NCBI RefSeq assembly: GCF_022828365.1
Contig: NZ_JAJQJU010000002.1
Span: forward strand, 48,000-111,999
DNA length: 64,000 nt
DNA from: Candidatus Nanosynbacter sp. TM7-087
GTDB lineage: Bacteria > Patescibacteriota > Saccharimonadia > Saccharimonadales > Saccharimonadaceae
Direction of reading: 5' to 3'
Shown here: positions 51,115 through 59,059 of the stretch, piece after piece
Numbering within the stretch: position 1 is the first letter of the stretch
How the letters are laid out: each line of letters begins with the position of its first letter
The notes under the pieces: model-generated
What the model was told of the DNA's origin: nothing
Databases searched by the model: none
Seen by the model: only the letters and a program-made list of their open reading frames with translations
Translations under genes and position numbers: made by a program

Positions 51115-53262
51115 ATGCCACCAAACATGAATCAAGAAGAAACAACTAAACCGCTCGAAAAGTTCGGTACAGATATAACAGCGTTGGCGCGCGAAGGTAA
51201 ACTCGATCCAGTAATCGGTCGAGATGAAGAAATTCGACGCACTATGCAAATCCTAAGTCGTCGCACTAAAAATAACCCAGTTCTTATCGGTGAGCCGGGA
51301 GTTGGTAAAACCGCAATTGTTGAAGCGTTGGCGCAACGAATTGTTAAAGGCAACGTTCCCGCTTCACTGAAGGATAAGCGACTAATTTCCCTGGAAATTT
51401 CCAGTCTTTTGGCGGGCGCTAGTTTTCGTGGACAATTTGAGGATCGATTGAAAGCCGTTCTGAAAGAAGTAGAAGACGCAGCCGGTGAGATTATTCTTTT
51501 TGTCGATGAGATTCACACCATGGTTGGTGCTGGAAAAAGCGAAGGTAGCATGGACGCGGGCAATATGTTAAAGCCAGCGCTGGCTCGCGGAAAATTGCAC
51601 ATGATTGGCGCGACGACTCTCGCTGAATATCGTCAATATGTCGAAAAAGATGCCGCTCTAGAACGAAGATTTCAACCAGTTTACGTTGGCGAACCAAGCT
51701 TTGACGACACTGTCGCCATCTTGCGCGGATTGAAGGAAAAATACGAAATTCATCACGGAGTAAAAATCGCCGATGACGCAATCGTGGCAGCCGCCAGATT
51801 ATCTACCAGGTATTTGCCTGACCGATTTCTACCAGACAAAGCAGTCGACTTGCTTGACGAAGCGACCAGCTCGCTCAAAATGCAGTTAGAAAGCGTGCCA
51901 ATTGCACTAGATCGATTGAACAATAGACGCTTGCAATTGGAAATCGAGGAAGCGGCGCTAAAAAAGGACAAATCCGACCACGCCAATATTCGCAAAGACG
52001 AAATCAAGGAGCAAATTGCCGAAATTCGCGCAAAAGCCGAAGTGATTGATAAAAAATGGCAGCACGAAAAAGACATTTTGCAAACCGTCAACACGACTAC
52101 CGAAAAAATGGACAATCTGCGTTCGCAATTGGAGATTGCCGAACGCGACGCGGACTTAGCCACCGCCAGCCGCATTAAGTATGGCGATTTACCGGAGCTG
52201 GAGAAAAAATTGGCAAACGCTCGCGAGGAATTGGCGGCAATTCCAACTCACGACCGATTGCTCCGCGAAGAAGTTACGCCTGACGATATCGCTGGCGTGG
52301 TAGCGCGCTGGACCGGAATTCCGGTGGAGCGATTGATGGAAAGCGAATCCAGCAAATTGACCAAATTGGAAGAATCAATTAGCCGCCAAGTCATCGGACA
52401 AGATCGCGCCGTGGCAGTCGTAGCAAGCGCCATTCGTAGGTCACGCGCTGGACTCGGCGACGTTAATCGACCGATTGGCTCATTCCTATTCCTCGGACCT
52501 ACTGGCGTGGGAAAAACAGAAGTCGCGCGCAGTTTGTGTCGTGAATTATTCGACGACGAGCACGCCATGATTCGAATTGACATGAGCGAATATATGGAAC
52601 GCCACGCCGTAGCCAGATTGATCGGTTCGCCTCCAGGATATGTCGGTTACGATCAAGGTGGTCAATTGACGGAGGCTGTTAGGCGACGCCCTTATAGCGT
52701 GGTTTTGTTTGACGAAATCGAAAAAGCACACCCCGACGTGTTTAACGTTCTGTTGCAAGTTTTGGACGACGGTCGATTGACGGACGGACAAGGACGAACG
52801 ATTGACTTTAGCAACACCATTATCATCATGACCAGCAACGTCGGATCGCAAATGATTATGGACTACACGGGCGACGACATTAGTTCGCTCGACAATCAAA
52901 TTTTAGAAACGCTTCGTGGTCATTTCCGCCCAGAATTCTTAAACCGAATTGACGACATTGTGATTTTTGATCGCATTCATCCTGAATCGATGCACGCAAT
53001 TGTTGATGTGCAATTAGAAAAAGTTATTCGCCAAGTTAAGGATAGTCGCGACATAACGTTGGATTTTAATAGTAGCGTCCGCGATATGTTGGCGCGAGAC
53101 GGCTATGACCCGAGTTTCGGCGCTCGCCCACTTAAGCGTTTGATTCAAAAACGCGTGCTTGATCCTTTGGCGCTCGAACTGATCGACGGCAAGATTCACG
53201 ACGGCGACACAGTAAAAGTTGCCGCCGTGGATGATCGAATTGCCTTTACGAATATCGTATAA
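51115..53262 (+). CDS. clpB: Hsp100 disaggregase ClpB, form without N domain
   Basis: 715 residues from the ATG of [11 protein letters not shown], with AGGA 7 nt upstream. AAA-1 has [14 protein letters not shown] and [15 protein letters not shown] middle region of coiled coil about 100 residues long (M domain, rich in Glu/Lys/Arg) follows, then AAA-2 with [16 protein letters not shown] and [15 protein letters not shown] and a ClpB-type ending. The N-terminal repeat domain (about 145 residues) is missing; the protein starts close to the position of the known short ClpB isoform. No IGF/L loop for ClpP is evident, so ClpB rather than ClpC is preferred. CIRCE-controlled. Confidence 0.93.
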   Translation: MPPNMNQEETTKPLEKFGTDITALAREGKLDPVIGRDEEIRRTMQILSRRTKNNPVLIGEPGVGKTAIVEALAQRIVKGNVPASLKDKRLISLEISSLLAGASFRGQFEDRLKAVLKEVEDAAGEIILFVDEIHTMVGAGKSEGSMDAGNMLKPALARGKLHMIGATTLAEYRQYVEKDAALERRFQPVYVGEPSFDDTVAILRGLKEKYEIHHGVKIADDAIVAAARLSTRYLPDRFLPDKAVDLLDEATSSLKMQLESVPIALDRLNNRRLQLEIEEAALKKDKSDHANIRKDEIKEQIAEIRAKAEVIDKKWQHEKDILQTVNTTTEKMDNLRSQLEIAERDADLATASRIKYGDLPELEKKLANAREELAAIPTHDRLLREEVTPDDIAGVVARWTGIPVERLMESESSKLTKLEESISRQVIGQDRAVAVVASAIRRSRAGLGDVNRPIGSFLFLGPTGVGKTEVARSLCRELFDDEHAMIRIDMSEYMERHAVARLIGSPPGYVGYDQGGQLTEAVRRRPYSVVLFDEIEKAHPDVFNVLLQVLDDGRLTDGQGRTIDFSNTIIIMTSNVGSQMIMDYTGDDISSLDNQILETLRGHFRPEFLNRIDDIVIFDRIHPESMHAIVDVQLEKVIRQVKDSRDITLDFNSSVRDMLARDGYDPSFGARPLKRLIQKRVLDPLALELIDGKIHDGDTVKVAAVDDRIAFTNIV

Positions 53263-53263
53263 T
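53258..53263 (+). promoter_or_regulatory. -10 box overlapping the clpB stop codon
   Basis: TATAAT whose third to fifth bases are the clpB TAA. It lies 6 nt before the next ATG (53270). Confidence 0.55.
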
Positions 53264-53269
53264 AGGCGC

Positions 53270-53869
53270 ATGGGTCGAATTCACAGCAAGCAGGAATCCA
53301 TCAAATCAGCGATTTTAGGAGTCGGCAGAATGCTTGGTTTGCCGAAATATTTCCTAATAACAATTGTCGCGACCGTCGTCTTCGCCGTGATAATTTATTT
53401 CGCAATCAACGCCAATTTTTACGGACCACTAATGACATCACGCCTGCCAATCCTCGATAAAATCACGCTGCTCGGTTCGATGATTATAGACATTTTCAAG
53501 CAAAGTTTCATTTCGCTAAATGGTGCGCTGCTTATAGTAGTGTCAATTCTTCAAGGCATATCGATCGCCGCTGTAATTTTTACAGCAAAGAATAATCGCG
53601 ACAATGAAAAAACTGTATCTCGACAAGTCGGACTAAGCGGAATCACATCAATTGCCGCAACAATTGGACTCGGCTGCGTTCCCTGCGGAACATCACTAAT
53701 CTTGCCAATTGTAACTCTATTTTTCTCGGGAGCTGCCGCCGCTACCGCCGCAAATATCGCCAGCATAATAGTCCTTTTATTAGCTTTACTACTCAGTTTA
53801 TTCTCGCTATATAAATTAGGTCAAATTATTTTTATGTACACAGAATTATCTAAACAGGAGAAAATATGA
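53270..53869 (+). CDS. Five-span membrane protein with CxxC, partner of a DsbA-like protein
   Basis: About 199 residues from MGRIHSKQESIKS. Spans are at about 27-47, 62-80, 85-108, 120-150 and 160-185. The fourth span carries IGLGCVPCGTSLILPIV, a membrane-embedded CxxC with prolines and glycines. The next gene (4-nt overlap, ATGA) encodes a DsbA-like protein, so it may pass electrons as DsbB or CcdA do. I do not recognise the family. The start is set by TATAAT 6 nt upstream. Confidence 0.72.
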   Translation: MGRIHSKQESIKSAILGVGRMLGLPKYFLITIVATVVFAVIIYFAINANFYGPLMTSRLPILDKITLLGSMIIDIFKQSFISLNGALLIVVSILQGISIAAVIFTAKNNRDNEKTVSRQVGLSGITSIAATIGLGCVPCGTSLILPIVTLFFSGAAAATAANIASIIVLLLALLLSLFSLYKLGQIIFMYTELSKQEKI

Positions 53870-54582
53870 ATCGACAAAAATCATCAGGCATAGCACTTAT
53901 TTGGGTTCTTTCGGGAATTGTAATCGTGGGAATTGTATCTTTGTTTATTTATGGAATTGTCAATCGTCCGCCGAATCGTCACATTGGTGATAATAAACCG
54001 TGGAATGAAAAAATGTCACAAGGATCCGCTGACGCGAAAAACGTGTTCATTGATTATACTGACTATTTTTGTTCATTTTGCGCCGAGGTCGAAGCCGCAA
54101 CCAGCACAGAATTCTTCAAAAATGACTATATTAAATCCGGAAAAGTTCGTTATGAGCATCGCGTAGTAACACTATTAAAAGAGATGACCAACAATACCGA
54201 AACTGGTGCTCACGCTGCATTTTGTGCTGCTGATCAAGATAAATATTGGCAGTACACCCACGATATCGTCCCGCGCATTAAAACTGATTATTTTAATAAA
54301 GGAATTGGCGTAAAAAACGTTGCTGTGCCGAAAAAAATCCCTGCTCTTCCGCTGGAATATTTCCTGACTTCCGCCAAAAATGTCGGCATGAATGAATCGC
54401 AATTTTCCGACTGTATGATTAAAAAACCGCACCAAAAAGAAATTGATAGCAACACACAAAAAGCCTTGTCTCTTGGCGTAAATGGCTTGCCGTACATGGT
54501 CATTAACGACTATCAAACCAGCGGATTCGTCGGTGGAGAGAGTGGCTTAAGGGCAATTTTGAAGGCTGGCGGCGTCGAATAA
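53866..54582 (+). CDS. DsbA-like thiol-disulfide oxidoreductase, membrane-anchored
   Basis: 238 residues. An N-terminal anchor (about residues 9-28) and linker precede the DsbA domain with YTDYFCSFCAEVEAA (CSFC) and a cis-proline loop NGLPYMVIND. A helical insert carries one further Cys (HAAFCAADQ) and another in SDCMIKKP, so an extra disulfide is possible. Coupled to the CxxC membrane protein (ATGA overlap). Differs from the CPGC paralogue at 32334. Confidence 0.88.
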   Translation: MNRQKSSGIALIWVLSGIVIVGIVSLFIYGIVNRPPNRHIGDNKPWNEKMSQGSADAKNVFIDYTDYFCSFCAEVEAATSTEFFKNDYIKSGKVRYEHRVVTLLKEMTNNTETGAHAAFCAADQDKYWQYTHDIVPRIKTDYFNKGIGVKNVAVPKKIPALPLEYFLTSAKNVGMNESQFSDCMIKKPHQKEIDSNTQKALSLGVNGLPYMVINDYQTSGFVGGESGLRAILKAGGVE

Positions 54583-54689
54583 TTATTTGATTTGTCGCGC
54601 GGAATTAAGCAACTCCCGTGATAAAAATATCAAGCATCCGCTTACGATAAGCGTAACGTCTTTCTATTTGTTTCACTATCCTTGAATAG

Positions 54690-55808
54690 TTATTCCCACC
54701 TAAATAGCTTAATGGCTAAGAAATAGACAACAAAAGTCCAAGCCGCGATAACGCCGAATTGTGGCAAGACTTCCATAAAACTTGCATGTTCAGTCATAAT
54801 TAACCGGAAGCCATCTGTAACCGGAGTCAGAGGAATAAACTGAGCTACACTTCGCAGCCATTCTGGAAATAGATGAAGTGGAAAAAACGTACCAGATAAA
54901 AACATCATCGGGAAAGAGATTAGGCTACTTAATGACGATGACTGATCTTCGTTCTCTGACAACCCAGCAATTAATAACCCCACACCCACAGTCATAAATG
55001 CAGACAATACAGACATCATTGCAAATAGCACCCAGTCGCCTCGCATATTAAAGTGGAATATCAACGTCCCAGCGACAGCCATCATCACCAAACTAAGCAA
55101 GGAAATCGTCGTATAATGAATTGCTGTGGAGATGATTAACTGACCAGAAGTAAACGGCGCCGCGCGTAACCGACGATATAAACCACGTTTCTTTTCAGCC
55201 GGTATTTGATTAGATAGGCCAAAAATACCCATACTCATCAAACTGAAAGTCAATAGTCCCGTAAACATGTAGTCAAACGATTTTAATTGCTCATCACCAA
55301 TCGCTTTACCAACAGCTTTAAGCGGAGCTTCAGGTTGACCCATCTGACTATTGATACTATTGGTAATTTGATTCATCACTGCCACCAACGCGCCGCCTGT
55401 TTGTTCAGAACCCTTGGAGTAAATAACATTCATTGTGCCTGTTGGAATAGGATGATTGCCATTATTTTTTATCGCGCCAAAATCACTTGGAAGCTCAATA
55501 ATACCGTTAAGCTCCGACCGCTTCATCTTTTCACGTGCGTCATTCATATCTTTAACGTCTTTAATTTTTAGAATCGAATCCTTCGAATTTTCTTTGGCAT
55601 TTTTAACAAAACTTTTGGCAAATTCTGTCTGCGAATTGTTGACAATTGCAATATTAAAACTGGTCGAATCATTACTAAAAACTGACCCAAAAACTAATAG
55701 GAAAATCAGCGGAAAAAGGAAAGTAAAGAATAGCGCCATTTTATCTCGAACGAAACGCTTTTGCTGAGCGCGAACTTGCCCGAATATTCCAATCCAATAT
55801 TTTTTCAT
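54690..55808 (-). CDS. ABC-2 type permease
   Basis: 372 residues of ABC-2 architecture: one N-terminal span (about 28-48), a large extracytoplasmic domain (about 50-170), then five spans. Typical stretches are FLFPLIFLLVFGSVF, and FLSGTFFPLHLFPEWLRSVA with FIPLTPVTDGFRLI. It pairs with the ATPase gene (1-nt gap). Probable exporter of a drug, lipid or peptide. Confidence 0.92.
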   Translation of the reverse strand: MKKYWIGIFGQVRAQQKRFVRDKMALFFTFLFPLIFLLVFGSVFSNDSTSFNIAIVNNSQTEFAKSFVKNAKENSKDSILKIKDVKDMNDAREKMKRSELNGIIELPSDFGAIKNNGNHPIPTGTMNVIYSKGSEQTGGALVAVMNQITNSINSQMGQPEAPLKAVGKAIGDEQLKSFDYMFTGLLTFSLMSMGIFGLSNQIPAEKKRGLYRRLRAAPFTSGQLIISTAIHYTTISLLSLVMMAVAGTLIFHFNMRGDWVLFAMMSVLSAFMTVGVGLLIAGLSENEDQSSSLSSLISFPMMFLSGTFFPLHLFPEWLRSVAQFIPLTPVTDGFRLIMTEHASFMEVLPQFGVIAAWTFVVYFLAIKLFRWE

Positions 55809-55809
55809 G

Positions 55810-56571
55810 TTAATCCCGAATTGCCTTTCCTGTTAAATCAATAAACACGTCCTCTAAGTTGGCCTGCTCGACAACTTGTTCCTTCTTAAAACCACGCGCC
55901 AATAATTGCTGAATGAGATTATGCGGCGTATCAATTGTTATAATCTTACCGCTATCCATAATCGCCAGACGATCACACAATAATTCCGCCTCGTCCATAT
56001 AATGCGTCGTCAAAAGAATCGTAATTCCCTCGTCGCGGATTTCCTTAATCAAGTCCCACAAATTTCTACGCGCCTGCGGATCAAGTCCAGTGGTCGGCTC
56101 GTCCAGAAACAACACTTTTGGATTATTCACCAATGTCGAAGCAATCGCAAAACGCTGTTTTTGACCACCAGAAAGCTGCTCGACGTAATTCTTAGCCTTT
56201 TCTGTCAATTGAACCTTAGAAAGTAGCGCCTCGGCATCAACTGTCCGACCATATAAACTACCAAACATTTTCAATTGTTCACGCAAAGTCAGTTTGTCAT
56301 AAAAAGCCGTCGACTGAAGCTGAATACCGATTATATTCTTAATGTCCTTAGGTTTCTTAGCGACATCTATGCCGTCAATTGTAACCACGCCGCCATCAAT
56401 TGGTCTGAGCGCTTCCAGCATTTCCAACGTTGTTGTTTTGCCCGCGCCGTTAGGGCCAAGAATCCCAAATATCTCACCCTTTTTAACTTCAAACGACACG
56501 CCGTCGACCACGTTATTTCCATCATAAGTTTTAACGAGTTTATCGACTTTTATAATTGGCTCAAGTTCCAC
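55810..56571 (-). CDS. ABC-2 transporter ATPase (DrrA/CcmA type)
   Basis: 253 residues from a GTG. Walker A GILGPNGAGKTTTLEML, signature [16 protein letters not shown], Walker B VLFLDEPTTGLDPQARRN, H-loop LLTTHYMDEAELL. It powers the ABC-2 permease next to it. AGAGAGGA lies upstream of the start at a somewhat long distance. Confidence 0.93.
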   Translation of the reverse strand: MELEPIIKVDKLVKTYDGNNVVDGVSFEVKKGEIFGILGPNGAGKTTTLEMLEALRPIDGGVVTIDGIDVAKKPKDIKNIIGIQLQSTAFYDKLTLREQLKMFGSLYGRTVDAEALLSKVQLTEKAKNYVEQLSGGQKQRFAIASTLVNNPKVLFLDEPTTGLDPQARRNLWDLIKEIRDEGITILLTTHYMDEAELLCDRLAIMDSGKIITIDTPHNLIQQLLARGFKKEQVVEQANLEDVFIDLTGKAIRD

Positions 56572-56654
56572 TCCGCAAATTCCTCTCTGTTGTAATTTTT
56601 GATCAAGCTAGTCTCTACTTATCATCAATGATAACAAAACCAAAATACTAGTGC

Positions 56655-56660
56655 TATACT
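56655..56660 (+). promoter_or_regulatory. -10 box for leaderless deacetylase gene
   Basis: TATACT followed by TATAAT and then ATG, so the first box is 6 nt before the start. Confidence 0.5.
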
Positions 56661-56666
56661 TATAAT

Positions 56667-58103
56667 ATGCGCATTCAGAGAAAAAAAGCAAAACCAAAAT
56701 CAAAAAAACTATTTATTATCATACCGTTTTTGATATTGCTATTTTCGGCAGGGCTATTTGGGATATATTTCCTCAATCAATCACACTCGCGACAAACGAC
56801 TGCACCTTCTGACGAAAAGTATTATTTTGCCGACTCGAAATATTCTGGCATTCGCTCAAAATTTGTCACCAGAGATAACAAACGGGAAAAAGTTTCAATT
56901 GAATATCCGATCACGGAAAATGAAAAGATTAATCGCTTAATTAGCGAGTCGATTGATAAAATTGATCGCGATTTTCAAAATACGGTTTTACTGGCGACAG
57001 TTTTTGACAAACCAATGACCGAAACAATTGGTTATCAAGTCACGCACAACACTTCAGAAGCGCTGTCAATTGTCGTCAATATTAAGCAAGATATGAATGG
57101 CGCCCATCCAGCATCAATGACGCAATTTTGGACTTTCGACAAAAAATCTGGCGAAGTCGTCGGATTAGCTGATTTTACGGAACAGTCCGATGAAGCCGCC
57201 GAAGCAATCATATCCGCTGCCAAAAATAATATTTCTCAGATCATCAAGCAACGCCAGCAGCCAGAAATTGACCTGAATGAAATCATAAATAAAGAAGCTT
57301 TGTCTAATTTCATCATCACCAACGACGGCAATGCACTGGCTTGGCCGCTCGGTCAGGCGTCGCTACTGCCATCATCTTACGGTGAATTGACAATTACCGT
57401 GCCAATTTCCTCCGTTTCTAAATACCTGCAAAACCCAACGGCGAGAAAATTCGCCAACATCCCCAAACCTGCAGAAAAACCAAAACCGGCACCTGCTGCG
57501 CCAACACCTACCGTCGCGAATAAAACAATTGCTCTAACTTTTGATGACGGACCCGGACCATACACCGAAAAACTGTTGAATATATTGGATAAGTACGACG
57601 CCAAGGCGACATTTTTCCTAATCGGTAGCAAAGTTTCAGCACGTGCCAATACATTGCGCCGTATGCAGTCGCGCGGACATCAATTAGGTAATCACTCTTG
57701 GTCACATCCAGAGTTAAATAAGGTTTCGGCAGAGCAACTCGCTAGTGAAATTGACCAGACGAATAACGCCATAAAACAAGCAGTCGGCACCAAGCCTAAT
57801 ATCATACGTCCGCCATACGGCGCGTTTAATCGGGCGGTTTTGGAGCAATTCCGTCAACGCGGAATGTCGGCAGTTGTTTGGTCTGTCGATACGCGCGACT
57901 GGGCTGATCGTAATAGTGAAATCGTCTGTTCAAGAGCTGTTGCTGGCGCTCGCAATGGAGCTGTGATTTTAATGCACGACATTCATCAGACATCCGTAAA
58001 TGCCGTTCCTTGCATTCTTGACTCACTCAAACAGCAGGGCTATTCATTTGTAACGGTACAAAATTTAATCGGCGATATGACACCGGGCGCCGTTTATCCG
58101 TAA
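56667..58103 (+). CDS. Membrane-anchored polysaccharide deacetylase (PdaC-like)
   Basis: 478 residues. An anchor (about 15-35) is followed by a DUF4163/DUF3298-type domain (about 70-260), a proline-rich linker and a NodB deacetylase domain. NodB motifs: IALTFDDGPGPYTEK (motif 1), LGNHSWSHPELN (motif 2, HSxxH), RPPYGAFNR (motif 3), then WSVDTRDW and VILMHDIHQ. It probably deacetylates peptidoglycan or another N-acetylated glycan outside the membrane, as PdaC does in Bacillus. Confidence 0.92.
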   Translation: MRIQRKKAKPKSKKLFIIIPFLILLFSAGLFGIYFLNQSHSRQTTAPSDEKYYFADSKYSGIRSKFVTRDNKREKVSIEYPITENEKINRLISESIDKIDRDFQNTVLLATVFDKPMTETIGYQVTHNTSEALSIVVNIKQDMNGAHPASMTQFWTFDKKSGEVVGLADFTEQSDEAAEAIISAAKNNISQIIKQRQQPEIDLNEIINKEALSNFIITNDGNALAWPLGQASLLPSSYGELTITVPISSVSKYLQNPTARKFANIPKPAEKPKPAPAAPTPTVANKTIALTFDDGPGPYTEKLLNILDKYDAKATFFLIGSKVSARANTLRRMQSRGHQLGNHSWSHPELNKVSAEQLASEIDQTNNAIKQAVGTKPNIIRPPYGAFNRAVLEQFRQRGMSAVVWSVDTRDWADRNSEIVCSRAVAGARNGAVILMHDIHQTSVNAVPCILDSLKQQGYSFVTVQNLIGDMTPGAVYP

Positions 58104-58105
58104 AC

Positions 58106-58327
58106 TTAATCAATCTCAAATATCTTATATTTTGAAGTTGCACCGCGCACTAATTTAACTTTGGACGGCGAAACCTTAAAATGTTTTGCCAATAATTTAA
58201 TAGTCGCCGCGTTGGCTCGACCTTCAATTGCTGGAGCTTTGGCATAAACCGTCAATGTGTCATCGTCATTTTTCACGACTTCCTCACGATGACGAGAGTT
58301 TGGTTTAATGTGTACGGAGATTTTCAT
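58106..58327 (-). CDS. DUF167 (YggU) family protein
   Basis: 73 residues, the whole domain. ISVHIKPNSRHREEVV, then YAKAPAIEGRANAATIKLLA and KVKLVRGATSKYKIFEI, are the DUF167 signature. Function unknown. It follows the 200-residue hypothetical gene by 19 nt and converges with the deacetylase gene. Confidence 0.9.
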   Translation of the reverse strand: MKISVHIKPNSRHREEVVKNDDDTLTVYAKAPAIEGRANAATIKLLAKHFKVSPSKVKLVRGATSKYKIFEID

Positions 58328-58346
58328 AATTCAATAATCATTACCC

Positions 58347-58949
58347 TTAAAACGACATCACATCCAACTCCCGCGGCAAAATCTCCTGCACTTCTACCGA
58401 ACCTGCTACCAAATGATAGCCGTGCAACTTTGACGGCAAATCACGCTCGACAGAACGCCAATTAACTGGGCGATTTTCATCAAAATAATCGAGCAGTTCT
58501 GCGTTCAAAAAATGGTTGCGTGGCAGATCCACCGAACCATCCTGGTTAACAATCAGCGCTATCGACGAGCCCGACGTCACGCCATTTTCATTCTTGGCAT
58601 ACGCCGCTGTCACCAGATAGACCACTGGCTCAAATTCTAACACCGACTGATTGATCGCCTCCACCTGCACCTGGCTACGACGCGCAAGCTGCTGATTGAT
58701 TTTTGTTGTTAATTCATCAACGCTATCCTTACCGTCACCAATACGGCAATAGTCGCAACCATCCGCTGCCTCGACATATTCCAGCAACAAATCCATATCG
58801 ACTTCAGTATCCTTAACGCCATGCTGTGACAATTGCTCCACCATCTCATGCAGCGCGCCCAGCAAACTATAATCATTAACATTTCTGGCAGCATCACCGA
58901 TGCGGATGATGGCGCGAGCGATAGTGATGGTTTTGTTTGTTTTGTTCAT
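58347..58949 (-). CDS. Hypothetical protein downstream of the broken restriction gene
   Basis: 200 residues that I do not recognise. The first half is helical with a CDYC motif (AADGCDYCRIGDGKD). The second half is beta-rich (PVVYLVTAAYAKNENGVTSG, SSIALIVNQDGSVDLPRNH). It has an AAGGAG site, and its ATG overlaps the stop of a 37-codon ORF. Its place next to restriction genes suggests an accessory function, but none can be assigned. Confidence 0.6.
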   Translation of the reverse strand: MNKTNKTITIARAIIRIGDAARNVNDYSLLGALHEMVEQLSQHGVKDTEVDMDLLLEYVEAADGCDYCRIGDGKDSVDELTTKINQQLARRSQVQVEAINQSVLEFEPVVYLVTAAYAKNENGVTSGSSIALIVNQDGSVDLPRNHFLNAELLDYFDENRPVNWRSVERDLPSKLHGYHLVAGSVEVQEILPRELDVMSF

Positions 58950-59059
58950 ACATTCTCCTTAGCATCTTTACTCCGCTCCAAAAGCATTTGTAAGCACCCA
59001 GTAGCCAACAACGGGCGAACATAATAATTTGCGTGTGTATCAGGTGCCACAATTACCAT
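58946..59059 (-). CDS. Possible 37-codon ORF bridging two genes
   Basis: MVIVAPDTHANYYVRPLLAT... (37 residues, ending RSKDAKENV) begins inside the 3' end of the restriction gene (+1 frame) and its TGA overlaps the ATG of the next gene (ATGA). The arrangement resembles a coupled small gene. It may instead be the original C-terminus of the restriction subunit reached by a frameshift, or chance. No ribosome site stands out. Confidence 0.3.
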   Translation of the reverse strand: MVIVAPDTHANYYVRPLLATGCLQMLLERSKDAKENV

